This document shows positions 24,138-36,566 of a stretch of DNA of 64,000 nt, piece after piece (the stretch's first letter is position 1; every line of letters starts with the position of its first letter). A program made the position numbers and the translations under genes. The DNA is from Primulina eburnea. Taxonomy: Eukaryota > Streptophyta > Magnoliopsida > Lamiales > Gesneriaceae. The notes under the pieces are model-generated. The model made no database searches, was not told the DNA's origin, and worked only from the letters and a program-made list of their open reading frames with translations. The stretch is taken from contig NC_133116.1 of the NCBI RefSeq assembly GCF_022965805.1, forward strand, positions 4,402,001 through 4,466,000. The letters run 5' to 3'.

Positions 24138-25644
24138 TGTCAGATGTGAGTTTCTGCGCGAATGGAGGTTTGAGTTCTCACTGTTCCCAGCACAGAGGAA
24201 GAGTGAACATGTTGCTAGGGTTTATAAACAAAAATATAATTTATTTTATTGATTATATTCAATATCTTATTTTATTTTATTTTATTTTTATTTTTATTTT
24301 AAAAAATGATATTTATATTAGATACTTGAAATATTATATTCAATAAATATGTTTTTCTTTTTAGATTAGAGGGAAAAAATTGATATTACATATACAATAT
24401 ATACATTTCATAACAATTTCATAAAAATTGAAACAACATTTAAAAAATAGTCACTTAAAATCTTTAATTTGAGATTAAAAAAATCCAATTAAAATTTAAG
24501 TTGCAGTCAAATAATAGTCAATTAAATGAGAAAGTGTAATTTTAGAAGGAAAAATATTATTAGATTTTGACTAATTGTTTTTTTAAATGAGTCTGCACTC
24601 CCTCATCCACATAAAAATGTCAATACTCCTTGGCTCATGTGTTTTCATGAATAAAAATAGATACAAAACATATATATATAAATTTATGAGTTTTCAGTAC
24701 CAATTAATTCAGATATGGTACAAAACATATTTTTGATATATAAATTTTTTTGAAATATGTCTTTTACATTTCATCTCTATTATACTAAATTTACAAATCA
24801 TGATTTTGTATTTAATTCGAGTCAATTGACAATATATTGATCTATATATTTTTGAACCTTAAATTTTTGAATTAGTGTACCAAATGTACAGCAAGTGTTG
24901 TTACTGATTAAATAGTTTCAATTTTATATTTAATTTTTTTGTTCTAGATATAACATATACGTATGTTAATATCATATTTTTAATATTTATATTTATTTTC
25001 ATATTTGAAAGACATTTGGTCAGTGAGTCCGTAAATATTTTTATAGATTAGACAGTACAAAACATTTTTTCCTCAAAAATTGACCTCATATTCAGGTTTG
25101 AGTTTGAAAATCTAAAGCAATTTTCCCTTGATGCATCATACTCTTTGAATTAATATAAATATAATTTTGTTTTACATATATATTAATTAAAAAAATTATC
25201 GTTTTTAATAATTAAAAAAAACAACAATATAATCATATTTTACTAAAGTTTCCTAACTATGTTTATGATTTTATATGATTATTAATTTATGATATGAAAT
25301 GGATCATGGTTTTATACACGACTCCTACAAAAAATTAGCAAATTATTAATGTAGAAATCTTTCATTATATGATGATCAAAGTTGAAATCAGTCACAGATA
25401 TTTGACAGAATATGTAATTTAATTCATCTCATTTTGCACAACAATCATTTCTTTTTTAAGCATAAATCTGCAATTACCAACTGCTTCACAACCTATAGTT
25501 ATATATAACATATTCAAAGCGCACAACGAGCCGGATCACGCAATTTAACATCAAGAACAGGTGATCAATTCCATTTCTATTGTACCCATTCCATCGGATC
25601 CTCCGAATCAAACAAGTCGTGAAATAAAACAACAATCTATATAT
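24138..25644. other. CCT7 promoter side and AT-rich spacer
   Basis: The first 100-150 bases should hold the CCT7 5' leader. A run of TTTTA/TTTTTA units (about 24260-24300) follows. The rest is very AT-rich with no supported feature. Confidence 0.4.
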
Positions 25645-26232
25645 TTATTCGGATTCCAAAGAAGCAGAAGCAGAAGCAGAAGCCGAAGCCAGAAACTTGA
25701 GCAAGAAATCATAGACTAATTGCAAGTGTGACCACGAGGGATCAAATTTTGGTTCACCACAACTATCATTTTCACCGGAAGTAGCGTGACTCGACCGGTA
25801 GCTAGGAGGAAAAACAGGGAATAAATTAATGGAACATATCTTAAAAGAAGCCAAAATCACGGGTTCTGAGAATGTAGGAGGATTCTGCAATACGAAATCG
25901 AGAAGCTCGAGCAATGTGACTTGTTTGAGCTCCTTTTCTTGGATGTTTTTTGCAGGGTCAGTAAAATCAAACACTACACAGCACAAGCTCAACTTACTGA
26001 TGAAATGATTCATCTTTACTGAGCTCGGGACATCTTTGAAAGGGAGCAGTGGCTCAATACCCACGATAAGACTTGCTGGAAAGACTGCAGCTGATGCCCG
26101 TTTGGCAGCATTGACCAGGGGAGAACCCGACCTGGTTAATGATATTTTAGGGCCCCCACACGGAGTTCTCGAACAATCCCGATCCTGTTTCTGTGATTTC
26201 CAATGTATTTTGCAAAGGATTTGCTTCCACGT
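25645..26232 (-). pseudogene. PP2A regulatory subunit B' (B56), N-terminal remnant
   Basis: The minus strand reads WKQILCKIHWKSQKQ, then PLLPFKDVPSSVKMNHFISK, LSLCCVVFDFTDPAKNIQEK, KQVTLLELLDFVLQ, and DPSWSHLQLVYDFLLKF. This is the conserved N-terminal third of plant B56-family subunits, which target protein phosphatase 2A. The codon where relatives begin (Met-Trp-Lys-Gln) is ACG (26230-26232), not ATG. After LVYDFLLKF the family sequence is lost and replaced by an Ala-Ser run (LASASASASASLESE) encoded by an imperfect six-base repeat, then a stop. Relatives continue for roughly 350 more residues with HEAT-like helices, none of which is visible here. A start-less, truncated copy is best explained as a pseudogene. 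An upstream non-conserved frame extends to 26340. Confidence 0.8.
25662..25692. repeat. GCAGAA/GCCGAA hexamer repeat inside the PP2A B' remnant
   Basis: About five copies of AGAAGC-type hexamers encode alternating Ala-Ser on the minus strand, exactly where homology to B56 ends. Slippage or a repeat-mediated join may have produced the truncation. Confidence 0.7.
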
Positions 26233-26340
26233 AACGGTTTTTTTTTTCCTTACCTCAGATTTGATGATAATTGAAAAAACAATCAAGAAAACCGATAATT
26301 TAAAAAGGGTTTTCAGATAAAAAAAATTAAAGAGAACCAA

Positions 26341-26989
26341 GCAAGATACAAATTCATATGTAATAATGAAATCGGGGATCCATAAAAACCCAAAAATCCA
26401 GTTGTATACACCAAAAATTCAGAAGTTGAACAAAAAGAATGAGCAAAGACGAAGTGAAACCCTTATAATCAATCAGCAGTCGCAAAGCAAAAATCTAGCA
26501 AATTCCCAGCTGCAGAAACAAAAAACGGATTCTTGAAATCATGCATAAAGAAAGACATATTAATAAACAACAATTAATCAACTCTTTTAACAAACCTAGG
26601 ATTCTCCAGAAAGAGGAAAAACAAAAAGGAGGGACAAATTCTGTAGATTACAGGGGAAATAGCTAGATATTAAATTATACAAATGTACATGTACTTGTTC
26701 AGAGTGTGATTGTGTCGGAGATCTACTTGGTCATTCTTGAGATGAACAAGGATCAATAATTTCACATGATTAGTCTGCGTGTTTCTGATGTTACTTCTAC
26801 TCTCACTTAGGTTGGATGGAGTATATAAGGTTTATTCATTCCCTCGAACGATTTAAGTGAGCTGAATTGAAAGGTTGGCCTGTGGGTTGAAAATGAGGAA
26901 AAATTGTGATTGTTTGTTCCTTACAGTGAAGTCTGTATTCTTTTTTTAGTGAAAGTTGTGATTTTTTTTTTTTTATGTCGGTTGTTTTG
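26341..26989. other. Spacer between PP2A B' remnant and transposon block
   Basis: AT-rich. Possible old promoter of the B' gene on the minus strand. No gene supported. Confidence 0.35.
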
Positions 26990-26997
26990 GCTAACAA

Positions 26998-27609
26998 TAA
27001 TTAGGGGTGTGCAATCGGCCAGAACCGAACCGACCGAACCGAACTTTTCGAAAACCGAACCGACCGATTTTTTTTTTGGAAAACCGAACCGACCGAATTT
27101 TGAAAAGAAAACCGAGGAAACCGAACCGATAAAAATTCGGTTATTTCGGTTTTCGACCGAAATAACCGATTTTTTTATTAAATAAACTTTTTAAACATAT
27201 TTACACAAAACTACAACTGAATTTAATACATGATTCAAATATACAGAGATAATCAATTCACCTAGCCTAAGTTTGATCAATTAAGAAAACGAAGCCAATA
27301 GTTGGGTTTATTTCAATAGAATTGGGTTTCCAACTTTCCATCATGTAAAAAGCCCGGTAGAAATAAAAATGCATCATATCCAAATTTGAGGCCCAACATA
27401 TATTATATATTTATATATATATATATGTATATATATTCGGTTTTATCGGTCTAACCGATTTTTTTCCCAAGAAAACCGAACCGAATAAATCGATTAAACC
27501 GAATTTCTAAACCGAATAACCCGATTAAGCCGATTAAACCGAACCGAATTTCTAAATTTTTTCGGTTTTTTCGGTTTTCTCGGTTTGACAAATATTTTGC
27601 TCACCCCTA
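26998..27609. mobile_element. hAT-like non-autonomous element with two CCGAAC/TCGGTT arrays
   Basis: The left end has TTAGGGGTGTGCAATCGG and the right end GCTCACCCCTA, an inverted AGGGGTG terminus. The flanks GCTAACAA (26990-26997) and GCTAACAT (27610-27617) agree in 7 of 8 positions. Subterminal arrays of AACCGAACCGA-type units occupy about 27015-27175 and 27437-27590. The middle is AT-rich with an (AT)n tract near 27405-27435. No transposase. A few extra bases between the duplication and the left terminus make the exact left edge uncertain. Confidence 0.65.
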
Positions 27610-27759
27610 GCTAACATGTAAAGAGTGAAATCAGAATTAAGAATTTTATTGAGATTTTTTTTATAAATATTTATTTAAGAGGGATTTCTTGGAAAGACTT
27701 ATTTAGTATATGTGATAACCAGTTCATAGCACAAGAGTGATACTTTCACACTATACTAA

Positions 27760-28437
27760 GGTTACGTTTGGTTGGAAGGATATAGTAAACTAATGATTAG
27801 TACGTAAATGATAAAGAAAATGATTGTGATAGGATTGTAATATATGGTGTAAAATAATATTATGTTTGGTAAGATTTTTAAGTGTAGGATAATTTTGAAT
27901 TTTTTGATGAAAAGACGAATTTGCCCTTCCCATTCGCGACGGCAACAGTGGGAAATGGTCTGCCGGAAAAGGTCGACGGGTGAGAGGGCCTGAAACGATT
28001 GCCGGAAAATCGGCGACGGTTGATCAACAACCGTCGCTAATAGCGACGGTTTTTGAGAAACCGTCGTCGATCTTGTTAGATCGGCGACAGTTTCTGAAAA
28101 ACTGTCGCTCTTAGCGACGGTTTTTGAGACAACCGTCGCTATTTGCGACGGATTTTTATAAACCGTCGGTAATGGTCGGCCGGCGGCAGTCGTGGCGGTA
28201 AGTGGTGGTGAGTTTGAATTTAGGAGAAGGGTAAAATTGGAAAAGTAGGAGGTATTAAGAGTGGGATAAGTTATCACACCTAAATTATCAGTATTATTTG
28301 TCCAACAAATTGTAGCTACAGTGCGGGCTTTTTCCTATTGTCACGGGCCCATATATTTGATAAAAAACCAACCAAACATTGGATTAGCCCAAGATTGTTA
28401 ACTTATCATGGGCTAATCCATGATACCAAACGGGCCC
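27760..28437. mobile_element. PIF/Harbinger-type MITE carrying GCGACGG hairpins
   Basis: Left end GGTTACGTTTGGTTGG and right end CCAAACGGGCCC form imperfect inverted ends of the GGGCCCGTTTGGT type common in plant Harbinger-related MITEs. TAA flanks both sides (27757-27759, 28438-28440), matching the 3-bp preference of that superfamily. The interior (about 28000-28175) is a chain of inverted GCGACGGTTTTTGA / AACCGTCGCTA modules that could fold into several hairpins. A 171-codon minus-strand frame through it is a by-product of the repeats. Confidence 0.65.
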
Positions 28438-28440
28438 TAA

Positions 28441-28880
28441 AAGTACAGATGTAAATGAGTTGAACAGAACATTATCATATTCGAACATTATCATATTTGA
28501 ACTCGGTTTGTTTAGGATACATAGGCTCGAGCTCAGCTGGAGGTCGATTCGAGTTTTATCATTAGGCTGGAGCTTGACTCGTTTGAAAATTACCAAGATC
28601 GCGCTCGGTTTTAATGAGCATGAATCGAGTTCGCCTCGTTAAACGGAGACATTTTCGAGCTCGTCAATATTTTTTAGCCAAAAAACCAACTAAGATATAA
28701 TAATTTAAGATAATTATCGTTTTATAACATTTCAGTATCTTGAATTTAACTAAAATAGCAACTTGAGACAAAAATTCATGGCCCAAAAAACGAGCGGAAC
28801 TCGAGCTCGAGAACATGCTCATTAGCTTACGGGCAGAATATCTTTAAGTTCGAGATCGACTCGATAAAATTCTCGAGCTC
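28441..28880. repeat. GAGCTCGAG-rich repeat stretch
   Basis: Inverted TCGAGCTC-type motifs cluster at both ends (about 28528-28660 and 28795-28885) around an AT-rich middle. The left side also has a tandem ATTATCATATT(C/T)GAAC duplication (about 28472-28502). It looks like another non-autonomous element, but neither edge nor target duplication was found. Confidence 0.35.
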
Positions 28881-29247
28881 CAGGGCTTACAAGCCAAATA
28901 TCCTTAAATTTAACGAATGATTTCAAACATGTTTTACAAAATTGGTCTGCATTATCAACAATCAATTTAAGAAAGGAAAAATGGAATCTGTTTAAATACT
29001 TGGCAAAACCTAACTCACGCATGTATACTTCAATGCGCTTTTCTACCTTGAATTGCATTTTACTGTCTTAGATCTGAGATTCCCTAGTTCTTCCATTCAA
29101 AAGTAGCGGAGAGTTTAAAGTCCTGCAAATTTTCCTGAACTACATCCCCCGATCCCTGGTTTTCTTGAAATTCGAGGGCGATTCTTTGTTTATTAGACGT
29201 TTTATGCTATCACGGTATTGATTTTTTTATCCGTTTTAATTGTGGAA

Positions 29248-32200
29248 ATGCCGTTGAAGAGTGGGAATGCGTCGATTAGGGATCGGACGCAGGAGTTTTT
29301 GGGGATAGCGGAGAGGGTAAAGAAGTCATTCGCGTCACCGAATGGGCCGAGCAGCAGTGGGTCGAAGACCGAGGAACAGCTGTCTGCTACGGCTACGCAA
29401 TCGGAATTCAATCGCAGAGCATCGAAAATTGGGTTAGGAATCCATCAGACCTCACAGAAGCTATCGAAGCTGGCAAAATGTGAATGACTGAATAATTTTT
29501 CTGAAAAATGTTTTTTTTATGTTGATTGATATGCTTCTTTAAACATATGCGACATTGATTTTTCGATAGATTTATTATTGTTCAAACTCATACTTGTTTT
29601 TGTTACCCGTGTCTGCACTAAGCTCTTCAAGCTGCTTAGGATTGAATCACTTCAAGGGAAGATAAGCGAATTAGTATGGGCAGCTTTTCTGTAATCAGGG
29701 AGTCAAAACATACATTTTTTCATAATTATGTCAGGCAGCGAGGAATTTGAAATTTTTTCCCATTTCAGGCCAGCCATGCTGCTGTGCTCTGTACATATTT
29801 AACTATATTCGACAGTTGCATTGATTGTCGATGTTTTAATGATAAAGTGACAGTTTATCCCCGGTTAAACTTTAAGGTAGTAGAAATGCGTTGACATACA
29901 TCATCTGTAGGTGGCCGTGTGTCGTGCTTTGGCTGTGGTCGTCCATATCTTAAATCAGTGAATGGGGACTGAATTTTTGTGTTTCTTTATCTATGCATTA
30001 TTTCCAAGTGACGCATCTTATAAATAATGCAAAGTTGTACATTTTGTTTCGATGATCCTGGTTTAACAAATAATTTAACTTATGAATAATCCGGTTCCAT
30101 GCAATCGGATAATAGTATCTTCTGCTTTGATTCGATTCAAATGCCCAAATGATCTGGTCCTTGAGTTTTCAAAACTTAACCGAGCTGAAAAAATGATACA
30201 GAACACCTTTGAATATTTTTTGTTTTTGATTTTCCTGAAGAGTAACCTTTATTTGTCCTTACGCTTGAATCTCGATATTTTCTGATTGTGATTATAATTT
30301 ACATTGCGTGTATAAACCTGCTTGAGTAAATTGGCAATCTTATACTTTCTCACTGTAGTGGCAAAGAGAACCTCAGTTTTTGACGATCCCTCAATGGAGA
30401 TCCAGGAGATAACTGCTGTTATTAAGCAAGACATAACATCACTTAATTCTGCTGTAGTGGACCTCCAGCTTCTTAGTAATTCACGCAATGCAAGTGGGAA
30501 TATATCCAGTGACACCACAACCCATTCTACCACAGTTGTTGATGATTTGAAAAATCGTTTAATGAGCACCACAAAGGAGTTCAAGGATGTTTTGACCATG
30601 CGTACAGAGGTGATCTGAGAATTGCTTCTTATTTGTTTTGTTAATCAATATACTAGTCTGTTTTCTTTCTTGGTGAATATCGACTGTATTTCCTCTTCTG
30701 GTGTATTTACAGAACTTGAAGGTTCATGAAAACAGAAGACAGTTGTTTTCTTCTTCTGCTTCCAAGAACCCCACAAACCCTTTTGCTCGCCAACGTCCTT
30801 TGGTCACGAACCCTGCTGCCAATACCTCAGCTAACCCTCCTCTTCCATGGGCTAATGGGTCACAATCTTCATCTCAATTGTTCCCCAAGTATGATTCCCA
30901 ATTTATTCCCCTTGAATGTCTTTTTGTCCTTTTACTTCTAAAACTAGGTCATGTTTACTTGACAATCATGTGACTTGCATTTGATAAAGGACTTAAACGT
31001 GGATTGTGGTTAAATATGTTTGTCATATACTTATTAAATGAAGAAGAATTATCTGAATTTCCAGATGTAAACAGAAACCATTGAGAGTCTGGGCTTGTTT
31101 ATGTAGTTTTTGTTTGTAACAGAAATCAAGTGGATGGGGACACTCGGCCACTACTGCAGCAGCAACAAAATCAGCAGCAACAGCAGATGGTTCCATTACA
31201 AGACAGCTACATGCAGAGTAGAGCTGAGGCTCTTCAAAATGTGGAATCTACCATCCACGAGCTTGGCAATATCTTCAATCAGTTGGCTACTTTGGTTTCT
31301 CAGCAAGGAGAGATTGCTATCAGGTATATATATGCCCTTTTGATTGTCACATACTCGCAACTTCCTACTTACACACCGTCAGGACTTTGTTGGTCTTCTA
31401 TGTCTGTTCATATCAATCATCTTAGACGGTATCATTGTTCGATGCTAAATTGACTTCATTATATAAGCGAAAACATACCAAGTATGATATGAAATGCGAG
31501 GCCCAAGAAAGTACCTTTTTTGAACATGCGATCATTGTAGTTCAAGGCGCTCTTACTCACAAAACTCTCTAATCCTGACAGTGGAGTTCGTTCCTAGTCT
31601 CGAACAAGAGCTCCAGGCTAAGTATTTGGATACCATATCCAAGTACTAGCCTGGAGGTCTTGGGTTCGAGATTTGGAGAGACACAAACTATATTGCCAAG
31701 AGAGGAGAGTTCTCTGAGTAAGAGCCCATGAGCTACGATGATGGATGTGATTGCAGGTCCAAAAGAGGTAGTGACATGGGTCTTATAATAAAATGCGCAT
31801 TTTATTGTAAGGTCCACGATCATTACTTCTTTTGCGCCTACAATCACATCCCTCATGGTAGCTCATGAACTCTTTCTCATAGATCTCTCCTTCCTTGGCA
31901 GTGGAGTTTGTGTCTCCATCCCAAGACCTCTAGGCTAAGTACTTGGATTATATAGGCTTGATACCAATTGAGCTAGTAAGTGTCCATGAGCTACCATGAA
32001 GTGTGCGATTGCCGGCCCAAAAAGGGTGTAAGGCCTATGACACTACCTCTTTTGGGCTGTAATCACATCCTTCATGGTAGCCCATGATGGTAGTCCTGGC
32101 AACATGGGTTACCACGAGCGATGCGATGGCAGGCCCAAAAGAGGCAGTGCCACGAACCTTACGAAATGTTCATATGACCAAATCACAACAAAATTATAAA

Positions 32201-32466
32201 TGTATCTTAAGATTTTAATACCTTGAAATTTAATTCCTAATTATATTCTTCGATCTTTCTTCTAACCATATCTTTGAATTCTGAAAAAAAATGTTGTTTT
32301 TTGTAGGATTGACGAAAACATGGATGATACTGTGGCCAACGTGGAGGGAGCTCAAGGAGCTCTGCTGAAGTATCTCAATAGCATCTCATCAAATAGGTGG
32401 CTGATGATCAAGATATTCTTTGTATTGATTTTCTTTCTCATGATATTCCTATTTTTTGTCGCGTGA
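29248..32466 (+). CDS. SYP32: Qa-SNARE syntaxin of the SYP31/SYP32 (syntaxin-5) type
   Basis: Spliced product of about 340 residues. Exon 1 (29248 to about 29479): MPLKSGNASIRDRTQEF, QSEFNRRASKIGLGIHQT, SQKLSKLAK. Exon 2 (about 30359-30610): AKRTSVFDDPSMEIQEITAV, DDLKNRLMSTTKEFKDVLTM. Exon 3: NLKVHENRRQLFSS, NPFARQRPLV, PPLPWANGS. Exon 4: DTRPLLQQQQNQQQQQMVPL, then the SNARE helix EALQNVESTIHELGNIFNQL / ATLVSQQGEIAIR. The last exon (from about 32308): IDENMDDTVANVEGAQGALL, SNRWLMIKIFFVLIFFL, ending FLFFVAstop. Syntaxin-5 homologues act at the Golgi and in ER-Golgi transport. The Q before GE in LVSQQGE is the central-layer glutamine, and the protein ends in a tail anchor with almost no luminal part. 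All joins are in frame. The choice between SYP31 and SYP32 is not certain. Confidence 0.93.
31560..32165. repeat. Alternating inverted-repeat cluster in the last intron of the syntaxin gene
   Basis: A unit of about 55 bases, with CCATGAGCTAC, GTGATTGCAGG and CCCAAAAGAGGTAGTG, occurs five times in alternating orientation: forward near 31727, reverse near 31815, forward near 31990, reverse near 32040 and forward near 32105. The outer arms around 31615-31680 and 31905-31970 also pair (CAGGCTAAGTATTTGGAT type). It has the form of a foldback element and lies wholly inside the intron. Confidence 0.65.
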
Positions 32467-34474
32467 TACTCACTGTCAGGACGTGAGACGACATTACATC
32501 GATAGATCTATTTCTGTATCAAGGCATGTTTTGTAGGAAGATAATACATGTATTCTAGACTTGATAAATCTGTTTTAAAATTTTCATATTTTGTATATGT
32601 TGATTGTAATTATTCTTGAGATTCAAGTGTACTTTCATGTGATATGTTGATTTGTAGAGAAATTTCATAACGGTGATGTGTTCCAGTTCTGTCTTCTAGT
32701 ATGCATAGCCAATGTGGTGATATAAATCATTTGCCCGAACATGATTACTCTAGTTGATGTGTCTCAAATATTAATTTATTTTATCCCACGTCCGGCGAAT
32801 TGAAGTAGAAAATGTTAAAGATTTCCTTAGGGAATGAAATCTCAAGGAATCTAAAGTTCAAGAATCAAGAATAATTTTAAAAATCCTTATTATGGATATT
32901 TTTTGGTTTTGACATGAGATGGTGCATGGGATGTAAATGTTTTCGGATCAATTTTTTCTTTTTTAAGATTTCATCGAAACTTACAGAAAGTCCTTTAGTA
33001 CAACAGTGAAGAAAAAAAAGGGAGGGAGTGCATGTACAAAAGTGCAATCCGTACAGACCAAAAGATGTGCCCTTGGTTGGCTGTTCTAAACCAATGTTGA
33101 ACAGAAACTCCGTGGTGATTATAACAAGCTGCTCGAATATCTGGAACAAGTGATGCTTCCAAAGCCGAAGGAGAAGACTGCTGACTGGCATCGACCACCG
33201 ATAACGCATCTGTTTCGATACCTATGGAATTCTCTTGCTGCCAAGCAAGATACCTTCGTGAACCGAAATGCGTGCAGGAATGCAACGAAATCTGAAGAAG
33301 TCCATAGAGTCAACCACCACTGTCGCATTTACATTGATTTTAACATAACTCGAGGATGGTAGGTGCCAAGTAGCCCGTCGTTTTCGTCCACTCTGCTGTT
33401 GCGAATGAAATCAAGGCAACACACAAATAAAAGCTCCCCAAGTTAGAAGGAATATACATGAAGATTTGAAATAACTATACGTCCGAATTTTTCTCAAAAA
33501 TCATGTTTTTACATATATATATATAGACATGATAAATAATATGCGGAAGCGAATCAAGTGTTACCTCCGGCCATTGAATCATCTTTAAATATTCTGATTT
33601 TCCTCCGATTGAAGTCTTCTAAACACTACAATCTCTCTATAGATGATGTATTATTCTGTATGAGATTGTATGTTTAGGGACCTCAAACGCTTGTATATAT
33701 AGGCGTCTCATACCATCAATGAGTTAATGCGAGGTCACGAGATTCAAAAGAAAAATTGTTTACGCATCTCAATTTTCTAAAGTTGAGAGTGCGTACGCAA
33801 AATTTGTCAAAAAATGTGTGCGATAACCGTCGCCATTATTGACACGCCTTTTTTTATTTTCTTTTTGAATTTTCATTCTATATGTGCCATAATTTCTTAC
33901 ACTATATATACTAAAAAACTAATGTAACCAACAGTATATTAATATTATCAGCATTTTGTTTTATCCCTAGTATTTAATAAATTGCAGCATTCTGGGGCCA
34001 AAATGCAAATAAACCATTATACAGTGGGCAAATTGCAAACGAACGACAGGTATAAAATCCCCAGCTTCCCTTATCTCCACCACAGCCAATTTCATCCGAA
34101 TCTCCACACTCTCCCAAGTCCTCGCTACTAAAATCTTTGTTCTATCTTATACAATAGATACATATATCTCATCTAAAATCAGACATCAACTTTTTGTCCA
34201 AAATTCTGATTTTTGTACTATTGTGATTCGCATAATCCGGCGACATGTCGGAAATATGGGGTTATGGTATTTAAATTTCTTCTGAATTTCGATATTGGTC
34301 ATTTGAGTGGTTTGATTTAAGGTTTGGATTGAGTTTCTGATTTGTTTACTGTTTTGTGCGAGAAGCGTTTGGTAACTGATTGCATATTGATGAGCAAGAA
34401 TACAGTGAATTCATTGGTTACTTCTCTGAACTTGAGATTTGTGTGTTTCATTGCATTTTTGCGTGCTTGAGAAA
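32467..34474. other. Spacer with a possible short minus-strand transcription unit
   Basis: It includes the syntaxin 3' UTR. On the minus strand a TATATATA stretch near 33695 is followed by ATGGCCGGAG and a GT donor near 33560, and an acceptor near 33405 leads into exon-like sequence (33000-33405). The spliced frame is short and stops soon. One frame there (HLPSSSYVKINVNATVVV) faintly recalls plant RNase H-like domains. I cannot support a product. The right part (about 34060-34470) is the 5' region of the next gene. Confidence 0.3.
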
Positions 34475-34939
34475 ATGGTTGGAGGTGGGAACAGGAGGGA
34501 TGACGGATCATTAATCGGAAACAACACCAATGGGTTTGCGGCGCTGGAGAACCTTAGGAGGAATAAGAAGTCTGACAAAGAGAAGGTATCATCTAATGGC
34601 GCTAACAAATCAAAATTTAAAGAAGTTGCTGACGAGAAGCCGCAGGTATTTTGGGCTCCCGCACCTTTGACTGTGAAATCATGGGCTGACGTGGAAGATG
34701 AAGATGATGATGATTACTATGCCACCACTGCTCCGCCCCAGGCAATCTGGGGCGGTTCTGGTTTCAATAAAGCTAAAGAGTCCGAAACACTTGATCCTCT
34801 GCAGGTATAATGAACGGAAATAATTGATTTTATTATTGGGTACTTGTTTTGTGTGTGATCATTATGCATCTAAGATTATCTAGTTATCTATTGGAAGATT
34901 GAATTAAGACTGTTGCAGCAATTTGACTTTTTATTTCTG

Positions 34940-35560
34940 GCGATACCCCGTAAGAGCTCGGGTCATGGATGACCCGGAATATCAAATGGATTCCCAAATC
35001 TGAGTGAGTCTGCAGATGGATTCTTCTGGAGCCGGACATGTGCAAGCTGATGCTCTACTCTCCGGACAGTTATAGGCCCGGGCTCTTGTATAAATCTCCC
35101 GAGAGGCATTCTACCCGGGCACCTCGGTAACAGTGATGCACTCGAGTGGTTCAGAAGATAAAATATTGTCTCGATAAGCGCACCTGACAAAATCCTATTG
35201 ATATGACATGATGGAAGAGTAGGGTCGCGTGACAGGAAGTCAACATCAAAGCTATAAGCATGGATAGCCGACCGAACATATTTAGTAGGTGGCGCTTGAA
35301 ACAAGGTACCTACTACCTTTTCTCATATAAATAGCAGGTATGTAATTCATTTGAGGGACTTTTGCTTCCTCTTCTTCTTTAGTTCTGGAGTGATTCATTC
35401 ACCAACATATATGTTAAACACATATTTACACCAGTAGCCTTTACTTTTATCTAAGCTACAATGGTTATCATCTTCACCTGCTGACTTAAGCATTGGAGTG
35501 GCCACGCCGGACACCCCTCCGGCGCCCATTCATGAGTTCCTTTCCTTGTTTACAGGTTAC
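34940..35560 (+). mobile_element. LTR of a Ty3/gypsy-type retrotransposon (solo or fragment)
   Basis: Within intron 1 of the disrupted gene. It carries GGTACCTACTACC, a TATA segment (CATATAAATAG) and, about 175 bases later, GACTTAAGCATTGGAGTGG with CCGGACACCCCTCCGGCG and GTTCCTTTCCTTGTTTACAGG. That arrangement is typical near the 3' end of many plant gypsy LTRs. No gag-pol and no second LTR are seen. The edges are approximate because no clear 5-bp duplication was found. Confidence 0.6.
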
Positions 35561-36566
35561 AGCTGAAGCCATATTGCAGAGATATATCTTCATCATATGT
35601 GGGTTATATCTGAATTCATGTGAACTTGTGCGTGCACATGATTCAGCAGCATTAGTGCACGACGTGTATCTTTCATGGTATAGGCATGGGGTTGTTATTT
35701 GATGAGACAGTGATGACTGATGAACTGATGATAGCAGAGAAGATCGTAATTGATGCAGTTTAATATCCCAAGTAAAAATACTGAGACACAAGGCAATTCC
35801 TGAAAAATCGTTTCATTCATTATAATTTTCTCTTCTGAATAACTTTGTTCTTATTCCATGGTATTGAAGTTTAAGCCATCTGGACTCTCTGCCTGGATAA
35901 GAATGATAATATATTTGTATGAAAACTGTTTTTCCTTTGTCCATCGGTTACATGAATACCCTCTGGTGCGGTTTTGATCTCTGGATTGACTTCCAGTGCT
36001 TAAGTCTATCTATGTTAATCACTTTATGTCCCTAATGGAGGACTTATTTGTCTTGATATTTCAGTGGCATGTTGCCAACGCGAGCTAGTTTTTATAATTG
36101 GATCTGTGTATGGAGAATATCAGCCATGTCTTGAATTTAGTACTCTTTTTGGTTCAGACAGAGGGCTTTTTTAAAAATAATTTAATTTTTTAAAAAAATT
36201 CAAAAATAATTTTATTTTTCAAAACTAATGTAATCCGCATTTGGTAAACGCGGACGGTGCTCACGTGGAGCAGTGTCCGCGCTTACCAAGCGCGGACTTT
36301 GCTCCACGTAGGAGCGTTCCTGCTCCGACGGAATATATATCAAAACCGTCGCTAAAATTGAATCAACGATGGTTCAAAGAACCGTCGCTATAATTGAATC
36401 AGCGAAGATTAAAAATCCGTCGCTAATTTTAGCAAATGGAATTAGCGACGGTTTAAATACCGTCGCGAATGTTAGCGGAAAAGCCATTTTTGTTGTAGTG
36501 AAGACAGAGAAAAAAAACAGCAAAAAATTCATCAAGAAAATATTATACATTTTACTAGAATATTTT

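Noticed and set aside
26036..26320. Plus-strand frame over the PP2A B' remnant
   Set aside because: Antisense shadow of the conserved B56 reading.
27762..28277. 171-codon minus-strand frame
   Set aside because: Runs through the terminal and hairpin repeats of a MITE; residues reflect repeat units.
32877..33328. Overlapping minus-strand frames suggestive of a small gene
   Set aside because: A promoter and splice sites can be imagined, but no frame stays open or matches a family beyond a vague RNase H resemblance.
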